Position numbers and translations under genes: made by a program. From Bacteroidales bacterium (lineage in GTDB: Bacteria; Bacteroidota; Bacteroidia; Bacteroidales; UBA932), in the NCBI GenBank assembly GCA_017383945.1, contig JAFNUQ010000012.1:1-6170 (forward strand): a stretch of DNA of 6,170 nucleotides. The letters run 5' to 3'. A model generated the notes under the pieces. That model worked only from the letters and a program-made list of their open reading frames with translations, was not told where the DNA came from and did no database searches. Positions 1-6,117 of the stretch are shown in pieces. Numbering within the stretch: position 1 is the first letter of the stretch; each line of letters begins with the position of its first letter.

Positions 1-26
1 CCTGTAACTTGACAAACCTTTGCCAT
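1..26 (-). CDS. rpmB: 50S ribosomal protein L28, N-terminal fragment (runs off left edge)
   Basis: Reading the minus strand from an ATG at 26-24 gives MAKVCQVTG before the window ends. This matches the usual start of bacterial L28, a small 23S rRNA-binding protein of the large subunit, in which a Cys-Gln-(V/I)-Thr-Gly motif follows immediately after the initiator region. Only nine residues are visible, so the call rests on that motif and on a promoter-like element upstream (67-97). A position next to other ribosomal protein genes fits. The start is preceded by A/T-rich DNA with no Shine-Dalgarno, as is normal in Bacteroidota. What follows it (rpmG is a common neighbour) cannot be seen. Confidence 0.72.
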
Positions 27-66
27 TGTATATAACTTTTTTAATTAATTCATTATTAGCGGGCTG

Positions 67-97
67 CAAATATCGTTTATAATTTTCTGATTTCCAA
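67..97 (-). promoter_or_regulatory. Promoter-like element upstream of rpmB
   Basis: On the minus strand, TTG (97-95), a 20-base spacer and GATATTTG (74-67) fit the Bacteroidota promoter pattern TTG-N19-21-TAnnTTTG with one mismatch in the -7 box. Transcription would start near base 61, giving a leader of about 35 bases before the L28 start. It lies just behind the lepB stop and suggests rpmB is transcribed separately from the thrS operon, although readthrough from lepB is also possible because no terminator hairpin is visible between them. Confidence 0.45.
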
Positions 98-105
98 ATC
101 GTAAC

Positions 106-1413
106 CTACAGAAATTTCATAAACCTACCCCATCTAATATTGCTCGGGAACTGACGAGCTTTATCTGTTGAGAGCCATATCACAACCGGCTTTCCGACTA
201 TATGATCTTCAGGAACAAAACCCCAATATCTTGAGTCGAGGGAGTTGTGTCTATTGTCTCCCATCATAAAGTAGTAATCTTGTTTGAAGGTATATTCGCC
301 TGCTTCAATCGCGCTTTGCAAATCCGACTCCTCATATACTGAGATGATTCTCTGATAGAGAGGAAGATTGGCTTCTGTGAGTTTGACTGTCTCGCCTTTC
401 TGTGGTATCCATAAAGGGCCGAAGAAGTCTCTTGTCCATCCTGAATCCTCCGTAAATGGGAAAATCTCCAAACTACATCTACTAGGATCAGTGTCAAGCT
501 GACACTCTATACTTTCCACATTTGGAAGAGTCTTGACCTCCTCGAGCATTGCTGCTGTGAGAGGCATTGCCGGATATCCAGGAAGTGTAGCATCAAAGTA
601 AAGTTCAGAAAGATTTAAACCCAAGTTTTCCAAAGTCTTGGAGTTTATTCTCTGTCCACTTGTCTTTACCTGATATGTGAGCTGCACACCTTTATAAATC
701 TCCTGCTGCTCTCCATTTACCCATACAAAACCATTTCTGACTTCAAGGCTGTCTCCCGGAAGGGCTACACATCTTTTAACATAATGATCTTTCTTGTCCG
801 ATGGTCTGGAAACAATCTCAGAAATCTCCTCGACTTTTTCCTTACCATAAAAGCGGACTAGCGTATGGTAATCTTCCGCTGGGGCTGCTCGAAGTATTGT
901 ATCTCCGTGAGGGAAACAGAATACAACAACATCACCTCTTTCTACATCTCTGAAACCTTTAAGTCTACGATAGTCATTCTGGATCAGTGTCGAATATGAC
1001 TCCTTACCAAAAATCGTGTTATGAGTAAAAGGTATGGTCAAAGGTGTCTGCGGAACTCTTGGACCGTATGTCAATTTGCTCACAAAGAGATGATCACCTG
1101 TTAGAAGTGAACTCTCCATTGATGAAGAAGGAATTTTAAAGGCCTGGAACCAGAATGTATTGATGAAGGTAACAACGATTACAGCAAAAATCACAGCGTC
1201 AAGCCACTCATTCCAAGCTGCAGGTTTCTCACCCTCTTTGTATCTCTTCTTCCAGAAATTCCAATGAACTTTTTTGGTGATAAAGATGTCAAATATGACA
1301 ACCAGACCAAAAAGCCACCAGAAGTTTCCAAGCCAAATCACCCACAGAGTATAGAGCAAAGCCCAAAATATGCACTTTGTCCACTTATTTCGGATGATTT
1401 CCTTCAAACGCAC
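106..1413 (-). CDS. lepB: Signal peptidase I, long Bacteroidota type
   Basis: This membrane-bound serine protease cleaves signal peptides from exported proteins on the outer face of the inner membrane. All family boxes are present: IPSSSME with nucleophile Ser98, RGDVVVFCFP at 159-168, YVKRCVALPGD with the general base Lys213, and MGDNRHNSLDSRYWGFVP at 384-401. The N-terminus is hydrophobic and Trp-rich, with two membrane spans at about 14-46, and a third span at about 71-92 leads into the catalytic Ser. About 160 residues lie between the Lys box and the GDNR box, much more than in the 324-residue E. coli enzyme; long inserts are common in Bacteroidota homologues. The start is GTG: a TAA codon lies directly upstream in frame, and the first Met (99) is inside the active site. 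A TTG at codon 3 is an alternative start. The gene begins 5 bases after rplT ends, so it is probably cotranscribed with the ribosomal genes. It ends with TAG. Confidence 0.95.
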   Translation of the reverse strand: MRLKEIIRNKWTKCIFWALLYTLWVIWLGNFWWLFGLVVIFDIFITKKVHWNFWKKRYKEGEKPAAWNEWLDAVIFAVIVVTFINTFWFQAFKIPSSSMESSLLTGDHLFVSKLTYGPRVPQTPLTIPFTHNTIFGKESYSTLIQNDYRRLKGFRDVERGDVVVFCFPHGDTILRAAPAEDYHTLVRFYGKEKVEEISEIVSRPSDKKDHYVKRCVALPGDSLEVRNGFVWVNGEQQEIYKGVQLTYQVKTSGQRINSKTLENLGLNLSELYFDATLPGYPAMPLTAAMLEEVKTLPNVESIECQLDTDPSRCSLEIFPFTEDSGWTRDFFGPLWIPQKGETVKLTEANLPLYQRIISVYEESDLQSAIEAGEYTFKQDYYFMMGDNRHNSLDSRYWGFVPEDHIVGKPVVIWLSTDKARQFPSNIRWGRFMKFL

Positions 1414-1418
1414 TTAAA

Positions 1419-1763
1419 CTACTTTACTGAGTTGATAATAGCCTCGAAAGCCTGAGGATTGTTCATTGCAAGGTCAGCAAGAACCTTACGGTTGAGACCG
1501 ATGTTCTGTGCATTAAGCTTGCCCATAAACTGAGAATAAGAGATGCCATACTGACGAGCAGCAGCATTAATTCTCTGGATCCAGAGGGCGCGGAAGTTGC
1601 GCTTCTTAGCTTTACGATCGCGGTATGCATAAGTCAAACCTTTCTCATAGGTATTCTTAGCTACCGTCCATACATTCTTTCTTGACAAGAAATTACCGCG
1701 GGTTCTCTTAAGAATCTTCTTGCGGCGAGCCCTTGAGGCTACTGAGTTGACTGATCTAGGCAT
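1419..1763 (-). CDS. rplT: 50S ribosomal protein L20
   Basis: The 114-residue product is L20 (bL20), a 23S rRNA-binding protein needed early in large-subunit assembly. The N-terminal half is a long basic helix ([15 protein letters not shown], then the segment around [20 protein letters not shown] at 47-66) and the C-terminal half is the globular RNA-binding part ([18 protein letters not shown]). Length is near the usual 115-120. The ATG lies 12 bases behind the rpmI stop with no Shine-Dalgarno. In E. coli, L20 represses its own operon through the rpmI leader; no matching pseudoknot could be identified here by eye. The stop is TAG. Confidence 0.97.
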   Translation of the reverse strand: MPRSVNSVASRARRKKILKRTRGNFLSRKNVWTVAKNTYEKGLTYAYRDRKAKKRNFRALWIQRINAAARQYGISYSQFMGKLNAQNIGLNRKVLADLAMNNPQAFEAIINSVK

Positions 1764-1775
1764 AATTCAATACTT

Positions 1776-1970
1776 TTAGAGAACCAACAATTCTTTAACT
1801 CTGGCATAATCTGCCTTTTCAAGGACAGCAAAATGGTCCAGATTTCTCTTACGTTTTTTGGTCTTCTTGGTGAGGATGTGGCTGTGGTAAGCATGCTTCC
1901 TCTTGATCTTTCCCGATCCGGTAAGCGTAAAGCGCTTTTTGGCACCGGAGTTGGTTTTAAGCTTTGCCAT
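1776..1970 (-). CDS. rpmI: 50S ribosomal protein L35
   Basis: The 64-residue, strongly basic product is L35 (bL35). It carries the family signature [20 protein letters not shown] near the N-terminus, followed by [19 protein letters not shown]. Length is normal for the family. It sits between infC and rplT, the classic bacterial order. The 40 bases between the infC stop and this ATG (1971-2010) are very A/T-rich, with no Shine-Dalgarno, no TAnnTTTG promoter box and no terminator hairpin, so transcription from upstream is expected. It ends with TAA, unlike the other four complete genes of this operon. Confidence 0.97.
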   Translation of the reverse strand: MAKLKTNSGAKKRFTLTGSGKIKRKHAYHSHILTKKTKKRKRNLDHFAVLEKADYARVKELLVL

Positions 1971-2010
1971 TGTTGATAAAAATTAAATGTTAATAAATTA
2001 ATATAGTGCC

Positions 2011-2607
2011 CTATTTCTTTTTGTTAGGGGCAATAATCATATTCATGCGCTTGCCTTCGAGCACAGGCATATTCTCTGCGTGGCCCAAATCTTCAAGCTC
2101 TACAGCAAATCTGAGGAGCTGCTTCTCGCCCTGATCCTTAAACATAATCGAGCGTCCACGGAAGAAGATTGTCGCCTTAACCTTTGAGCCCTCCTGAAGG
2201 AACTCCTTGGCGTGCTTGAGCTTGAACTGGAAGTCGTGCTCATCAGTATTTGGACCAAAACGGATTTCCTTGATGACAACCTTGGCTGCATTGGATTTCA
2301 TCTCCTTGGCCTTCTTCTTGCGCTGATACAGATACTTCTGGTAATCAAGTATCCTACATACTGGAGGATCTGCACTTGCGCTGATCTCTACCAGGTCGAG
2401 CTCGAGCTCATCTGCAAGTTTGAGTGCCTTAGCGATAGGATATACTCCCTGCTCAGGAATATTCTCGCCGACAAGGCGCACCTGCGGAGCGGTAATCTGC
2501 TCGTTTATGTTAAGTTCATTCTCGTCACGCTTTCCAGCCTGACGAGGATCCGGTCTGCGACCGCCTGGTTTGAAACCTGATGGTTTCGGTCTGTAAGGGC
2601 CTGCGAT
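2011..2607 (-). CDS. infC: Translation initiation factor IF-3, probable ATC start
   Basis: IF3 binds the 30S subunit, keeps subunits apart and rejects non-canonical start codons and wrong initiator tRNA. The N-domain runs from [16 protein letters not shown] (34-49) through [20 protein letters not shown] (84-103). The C-domain begins near [14 protein letters not shown] (113-126) and includes FFRGR and LEGKRM (183-188). An automatic start at the GTG of 2481-2479 would cut off INEQI, which is conserved in the family. The frame stays open back to the thrS stop but contains no ATG, GTG, TTG or CTG there. The best start is ATC at 2607-2605, 8 bases after a perfect GGAGG. This gives 198 residues with a basic Gly/Pro/Arg-rich leader of about 32 residues (for example [20 protein letters not shown]). 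E. coli infC also uses a rare start (AUU), which IF3 itself represses; the same autoregulation is inferred here. The stop is TAG. Confidence 0.9.
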   Translation of the reverse strand: MAGPYRPKPSGFKPGGRRPDPRQAGKRDENELNINEQITAPQVRLVGENIPEQGVYPIAKALKLADELELDLVEISASADPPVCRILDYQKYLYQRKKKAKEMKSNAAKVVIKEIRFGPNTDEHDFQFKLKHAKEFLQEGSKVKATIFFRGRSIMFKDQGEKQLLRFAVELEDLGHAENMPVLEGKRMNMIIAPNKKK

Positions 2608-2620
2608 AGTTGTGTCCTCC
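2605..2620 (-). promoter_or_regulatory. Shine-Dalgarno and ATC start of infC, overlapping the thrS stop
   Basis: The minus strand reads TAGGAGGACACAACTATC from 2622. TAG (2622-2620) ends thrS, its last base is also the first G of GGAGG (2620-2616), and 8 bases later comes the ATC start codon of infC. A perfect Shine-Dalgarno is exceptional in this window: no other gene has one, which is typical of Bacteroidota. It decides the infC start. The overlap with the thrS stop suggests that ribosomes finishing thrS are positioned to initiate infC. Confidence 0.75.
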
Positions 2621-4407
2621 TAGTTTTTTAACTCTTCAGCAACTGCTGATTTAATGTATTTAATGAAGTCCTCAGCTGACATGCTGCCCAGATCTTCGCC
2701 TCTACGGCGCACTGAAACAGTGCCTTCATTGACTTCTTTTTCTCCTACAATCGCAATAATTGGCACCCTGAGGAGAGAGATTTCTCTGATTCTCTTACCA
2801 AGGGTCTCATTACGCGAATCTAATGAAGCGCGAATTTCGGAATTTTTCAGCAATTCGCAAACTTTTTCTGCATAATCTGCATATTTCTCACTGACTGGCA
2901 GCACTTTTACCTGATCTGGAGAGAGCCAAACAGGAAGATGACCTGCTGTGTGCTCAAGAACAACTGCTGTAAATCTCTCCATTGAACCAAATGGTGCACG
3001 GTGGATCATAACAGGTCTCTGTTTTGAACCGTCAGCGTCTGTATATTCAAGATCAAAGCGCTCTGGAAGATTATAATCAACCTGGATAGTACCAAGCTGC
3101 CACTTTCTACCGATAGCATCCTTAACCATAAAGTCAAGCTTAGGACCATAGAACGCAGCCTCGCCGAGCTCTACTACAGCATTAAGTCCCTTGTTCTTTG
3201 TAGACTCAATGATAGCCTGCTCTGCCTTTGCCCAGTTCTCATCTGAACCGATATACTTGGTATTATTGTTAGGGTCGCGAAGTGAAATCTGAGCCATGTA
3301 TTCAGTCATATTGAGAGTCTTGAATACATAGAGGATGAGATCGATAACCTTTTCAAACTCCTCCTGAAGCTGATCAGGACGGCAGAAGATATGTGCATCA
3401 TCCTGGGTAAAGCCTCTTACTCTTGTCAAACCGTGGAGCTCACCACTCTGCTCATATCTATACACATTACCAAACTCAGCAAATCTGAGAGGAAGATCAC
3501 GATATGAATGAGGTGATGAACGGAAAATCTCACAGTGGTGAGGACAGTTCATTGGCTTGAGAAGATATTCTTCTCCTTCCTGTGGAGTATTGATTGGCTG
3601 GAATGAATCCTTACCATACTTAGCATAGTGTCCGGAAGTCACATAGAGGTCCTTTGCACCGATGTGTGGAGTTACGACAGGAAGGTATCCCATCTCACTC
3701 TGCTTTGCACGAAGGAAGTTTTCAAGCGTGTTACGCATTACAGCACCACGAGGGAGCCAAAGCGGAAGTCCGAGACCCACACGGCTAGAGAATGTAAAGA
3801 GTTCCATTTCCTTACCAAGCTTGCGATGATCTCTTTTCTTGGCCTCCTCAAGAAGCTGAAGATGCTCTTCCAACATGCTTTTCTTAGGGAAGCTCACGCC
3901 ATAGATACGTGTGAGCTGCTCACGCTCCTGATCACCACGCCAATATGCACCAGCGATTGCAGTGAGCTTGACAGCCTTGATATCACTTACATGCTTCACG
4001 TGAGGACCACGACAAAGATCTGTAAATGCACCATTTTTATAGAATGTGATTGTTCCGTCTTCGAGTTCTGAGATGAGCTCACACTTGTACTTGTCGCCCT
4101 TCTCAGTGAAGTATTTCATTGCATCCTCCTTTGACACCTGCGTGCACTCAAACGTCTCTCCGCTACGAGCAAGTTCTATCATTTTTTTCTCAATAGTAGC
4201 GAGATCTGACTCAGAAATCTGCTTATCTCCGAGATCCACATCATAGTAGAAACCGGTCTCAACAGCTGGGCCAATACCAAACTTAACTCCAGGGTAGAGT
4301 GCTTCAAGCGCCTCTGCCATCAAGTGTGCTGAAGAATGCCAGAAGGCTCTTCGAGTTTCCTGATCGTCCCAAGAACGGATTGAACCGTCGGTAAATGCAA
4401 TTGTCAT
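2620..4407 (-). CDS. thrS: Threonyl-tRNA synthetase lacking the N-terminal TGS domain
   Basis: A class II synthetase charging tRNA-Thr in the cytoplasm. The product is 595 residues against about 640 for usual bacterial enzymes. The first residues [13 protein letters not shown] resemble the opening strands of the TGS (N1) domain, but the sequence then jumps to [15 protein letters not shown], the start of the editing domain. The first editing His is residue 24 (73 in E. coli), so nearly all of N1 is absent. The editing site is intact: H24, H28, C132 and H136 (in DLCRGPH). The catalytic zinc ligands are C288 (MNCPHHC), H339 (QDDAHIF) and H469 (MIHRAPF); motif 2 contains R317 and motif 3 is [11 protein letters not shown]. 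The anticodon-binding domain occupies about 495-595. A TAA lies in frame three codons before the ATG, so a longer start is excluded. It is the first gene of the operon; the stop is TAG, in frame with infC. Confidence 0.96.
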   Translation of the reverse strand: MTIAFTDGSIRSWDDQETRRAFWHSSAHLMAEALEALYPGVKFGIGPAVETGFYYDVDLGDKQISESDLATIEKKMIELARSGETFECTQVSKEDAMKYFTEKGDKYKCELISELEDGTITFYKNGAFTDLCRGPHVKHVSDIKAVKLTAIAGAYWRGDQEREQLTRIYGVSFPKKSMLEEHLQLLEEAKKRDHRKLGKEMELFTFSSRVGLGLPLWLPRGAVMRNTLENFLRAKQSEMGYLPVVTPHIGAKDLYVTSGHYAKYGKDSFQPINTPQEGEEYLLKPMNCPHHCEIFRSSPHSYRDLPLRFAEFGNVYRYEQSGELHGLTRVRGFTQDDAHIFCRPDQLQEEFEKVIDLILYVFKTLNMTEYMAQISLRDPNNNTKYIGSDENWAKAEQAIIESTKNKGLNAVVELGEAAFYGPKLDFMVKDAIGRKWQLGTIQVDYNLPERFDLEYTDADGSKQRPVMIHRAPFGSMERFTAVVLEHTAGHLPVWLSPDQVKVLPVSEKYADYAEKVCELLKNSEIRASLDSRNETLGKRIREISLLRVPIIAIVGEKEVNEGTVSVRRRGEDLGSMSAEDFIKYIKSAVAEELKN

Positions 4408-4440
4408 AGTATATTAATGTTTATAAACTTTATCTTATCT

Positions 4441-4473
4441 CTGACCACTTCCACATCACGGAAGTTTAGTCAG
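4441..4473 (-). promoter_or_regulatory. Hairpin in the thrS mRNA leader
   Basis: In the mRNA sense, CTGAC (4473-4469) pairs with GTCAG (4445-4441), and ACTTCC (4465-4460) pairs with GGAAGT (4452-4447) around the 7-base loop GTGATGT. The two stems are separated by an internal loop of TAA against one G. It begins at about the transcription start predicted from the box at 4478-4485 and ends 33 bases before the thrS ATG. There is no T-run after it on either strand and the flanking genes diverge, so it is not a terminator. A role in thrS control or mRNA stability is inference. A 6-bp stem with a 7-base loop recalls an anticodon arm, as in the E. coli thrS operator, but the central loop triplet is GAU, not a threonine anticodon. 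Confidence 0.5.
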
Positions 4474-4477
4474 TCTA

Positions 4478-4485
4478 CAAAGATA
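4478..4485 (-). promoter_or_regulatory. Bacteroidota -7 promoter box for thrS operon
   Basis: The minus strand reads TATCTTTG, a perfect match to TAnnTTTG. Transcription would begin about 5 bases on (near 4472), giving a leader of about 65 bases that opens with the hairpin at 4473-4441. No TTG is seen at the -33 position about 20 bases upstream, where the DNA is A-rich instead. This is the only perfect match I found on this strand upstream of thrS, so it is the likely promoter for thrS-infC-rpmI-rplT-lepB. Confidence 0.55.
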
Positions 4486-4506
4486 GGAAAAATATCATTT
4501 ATTTTT

Positions 4507-4514
4507 TATATTTG
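4507..4514 (+). promoter_or_regulatory. Bacteroidota -7 promoter box for the DUF4199-GT2 unit
   Basis: TATATTTG matches TAnnTTTG perfectly. A start near 4519-4521 would leave a leader of about 20 bases before the ATG at 4542. As with the opposing promoter, no TTG is visible at -33. The two boxes lie 21 bases apart, face away from each other and share an A/T-rich core (4486-4506), so the two operons may compete for or share RNA polymerase. Confidence 0.5.
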
Positions 4515-4541
4515 TAATACCCAAAGAAAAAGATATTTATT

Positions 4542-5087
4542 ATGACTGAAAAACAAAACATTTTTTGGAACTGTGCAGCAAAATCAGGCCTTGTACTTGG
4601 AGCTATTACTACAGGTTACTACCTGATCAACCTACTTATATCAAGTCTTGATGCTGGAGCTTTACTCAAAGCGACATTGAACATTGTATCTCTTGCTCTT
4701 TGGGGAGCTAAGATTTACTACTGTCTAAAAGTTTTAAAAACTTCTATGCAGAAGTACTCATTAATGGACACTGAAGCTGACAACTCAAAGGTTTTCCGTT
4801 TCGGTATGGCAGTAGCAGCACTTTCTGCTCTCATCGCAGCAGCTGTATCTCTTTGCGATATCTTGTTTATTCATCCAGACGCCGTCAAGGAGTCTCTTGA
4901 TGTTCTAAAGAATACAGAAGGCATGACAGAAAGTATGATAAGCATGATGGAGGAGTTAATCCCTGCGATGCCAAACTACACTTTCTTCCTTAATCTCATC
5001 TACTGCTTCCTATTTGGAACCATTGCATCAGCAATCTATTCTAGAAACATTCCTTCAACAAACCCATTTAACAACTCTGAAGAATAA
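4542..5087 (+). CDS. DUF4199-like integral membrane protein
   Basis: The 181-residue product has four predicted membrane helices at about 13-33, 41-63, 86-110 and 145-166, with a polar segment between the last two (about 111-144, rich in Glu, Ser and Met) and a short polar tail ending in NPFNNSEE. Size, topology and position directly before a GT2 glycosyltransferase fit the DUF4199 family, found mainly in Bacteroidota and of unknown biochemical role. There are no catalytic motifs. The start ATG follows an A/T-rich leader without a Shine-Dalgarno. Its TAA stop shares one base with the next gene's ATG (TAATG), which implies translational coupling and suggests that the two proteins work together in the membrane. 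The family call is from recognition of pattern and context, not from a profile search. Confidence 0.8.
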   Translation: MTEKQNIFWNCAAKSGLVLGAITTGYYLINLLISSLDAGALLKATLNIVSLALWGAKIYYCLKVLKTSMQKYSLMDTEADNSKVFRFGMAVAALSALIAAAVSLCDILFIHPDAVKESLDVLKNTEGMTESMISMMEELIPAMPNYTFFLNLIYCFLFGTIASAIYSRNIPSTNPFNNSEE

Positions 5088-6037
5088 TGGATATTTCTAT
5101 TATAGTCCCTTCATTTAATGAAAGAGAGTCTCTCCCGGAACTTTGTTCTTGGATTGACAGGGTTATGAGTGCTCACAAGTTCAGCTATGAAGTCATCGTT
5201 GTAGACGACGGCAGCACTGACGGCACTTGGGATGAAGTCAAGAACATTTCAAAGATCAACCCAAATGTCCACGGAATCAGCTTCCGCAGAAATTACGGCA
5301 AGTCTGCAGCCCTTTACTGCGGATTTGAGAAAGCACAAGGCGAAGTTGTATTCACAATGGATGCAGATCTTCAGGATTCTCCTGATGAACTTCCTGAGAT
5401 GTACAGGATGATTGTAGAAGAAGACTACGATATCGTTTCCGGATGGAAAGAGAAGAGAAAGGATAATGCTTTGACCAAGAACTTGCCTTCCAAGCTATAC
5501 AACGCGACAGCTAGATGCATCACAGGCATTAAGCTTCACGATATGAACTGCGGCCTGAAAGCCTACAAGAAGGAAGTTATTAAAAGCATCGAGGTATATG
5601 GAGAAATGCATAGATATATACCTTATCTCGCAAAAAATGCCGGTTACACACGCATCACTGAAAAGAAAGTATTTCACCAGAAAAGAAAATACGGAAAGAG
5701 TAAATTTGGTATAGAAAGATTTATCAACGGATTTCTTGATTTGATGTCGCTCTGGTTTTTGAGCACATTCAGCAAGAAACCGATGCATTTCTTTGGTTAT
5801 AGCGGCCTGGCGATGTTCATTATAGGTTTCATTATGGCAGTGTGGATAATCGCTGAAAAACTAATCCTACAAAGCAACGGCGAGGCATACAGAGCAGTAA
5901 CTGATCAACCTCTCTTCTATCTCTCACTCCTGGCAGTAATATTAGGCGTGATGCTGTTCCTTTCAGGATTGATTGGAGAAATGATTTCAAGAAGCTCAAA
6001 AGAGCGCAATAAGTACAATATCAAATCAGAGTTATAA
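5087..6037 (+). CDS. Membrane-anchored GT2 glycosyltransferase, polyprenyl-phosphate (DPM1/GtrB/ArnC) type
   Basis: The 316-residue product begins directly with a GT-A fold (DISIIVPSFNE). VVDDGSTDGT (38-47) binds the nucleotide and DADLQD (92-97) carries the metal-binding DxD. HDMNCGLKAYK (151-161) and RKYGKSKFG (200-208) are typical of the subfamily that moves sugars onto polyprenyl phosphate. Two C-terminal membrane helices (about 234-258 and 275-298) anchor it in the inner membrane, as in GtrB, and a basic tail (SRSSKERNKYNIK) follows. The likely reaction is transfer of a sugar from a nucleotide donor to undecaprenyl phosphate at the cytoplasmic face, supplying cell-envelope glycan modification; the sugar cannot be told from sequence. 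The start overlaps the upstream stop by one base. The next DNA is an insertion sequence. Confidence 0.92.
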   Translation: MDISIIVPSFNERESLPELCSWIDRVMSAHKFSYEVIVVDDGSTDGTWDEVKNISKINPNVHGISFRRNYGKSAALYCGFEKAQGEVVFTMDADLQDSPDELPEMYRMIVEEDYDIVSGWKEKRKDNALTKNLPSKLYNATARCITGIKLHDMNCGLKAYKKEVIKSIEVYGEMHRYIPYLAKNAGYTRITEKKVFHQKRKYGKSKFGIERFINGFLDLMSLWFLSTFSKKPMHFFGYSGLAMFIIGFIMAVWIIAEKLILQSNGEAYRAVTDQPLFYLSLLAVILGVMLFLSGLIGEMISRSSKERNKYNIKSEL

Positions 6038-6078
6038 TACCTAATTAATATAGTATAATACCCGGAGCACTTGACATG

Positions 6079-6117
6079 AACCCCGAAAGTTAGACAAAAT
6101 ACTTTCGGGGTTTTGTT
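6079..6117 (+). terminator. Strong rho-independent-type hairpin at IS left end
   Basis: AACCCCGAAAGT (6079-6090) pairs perfectly over 12 bp with ACTTTCGGGGTT (6101-6112) around a 10-base loop, and TTTTGTT (6111-6117) follows. It should stop transcripts arriving from the glycosyltransferase gene, for which no other terminator is visible in 6038-6078. Its 5' arm is part of the IS terminal repeat and its 3' arm ends 5 bases before the transposase ATG. In read-through RNA it could also hide the start region, a known way for insertion sequences to avoid activation by host promoters. Confidence 0.7.

Noticed and set aside
1739..1945. 68-codon frame overlapping rpmI on the same strand
   Set aside because: It is a shifted reading of the L35 gene; the Arg/Ser-rich product is a frame artefact.
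2011..2481. infC beginning at the GTG of 2481 (156 residues)
   Set aside because: It would remove INEQITAPQ, a conserved part of the IF3 N-domain that is plainly encoded in frame upstream, and no Shine-Dalgarno precedes it.
2212..2580. 122-codon open frame on the plus strand opposite infC
   Set aside because: It is antisense to conserved IF3 codons and its Leu/Ile-rich product is what reverse-complemented Glu/Lys/Asp codons produce.
3628..4071. 147-codon open frame on the plus strand inside thrS
   Set aside because: It lies fully antisense to a well-conserved gene; the product is Cys/Thr/His-rich with no recognisable fold and no promoter box.
4419..4428. Perfect 10-base palindrome GTTTATAAAC in the thrS leader
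   Set aside because: Its all-A/T core in A/T-rich DNA makes chance likely; there is no second copy nearby to suggest an operator.
6034..6061. Direct repeat TATAATACC (6034-6042 and 6053-6061) before the IS, also resembling a TATAAT box
   Set aside because: It is short and A/T-rich, both copies are outside the element on one side so they are not a target duplication, and TATAAT is not the main promoter signal in Bacteroidota.
6071..6076. TTGACA, identical to the sigma-70 -35 consensus, at the IS boundary
   Set aside because: No matching -10 box lies 16-18 bases downstream, and the group suggested here does not use that promoter class; it is better explained by the IS terminus.
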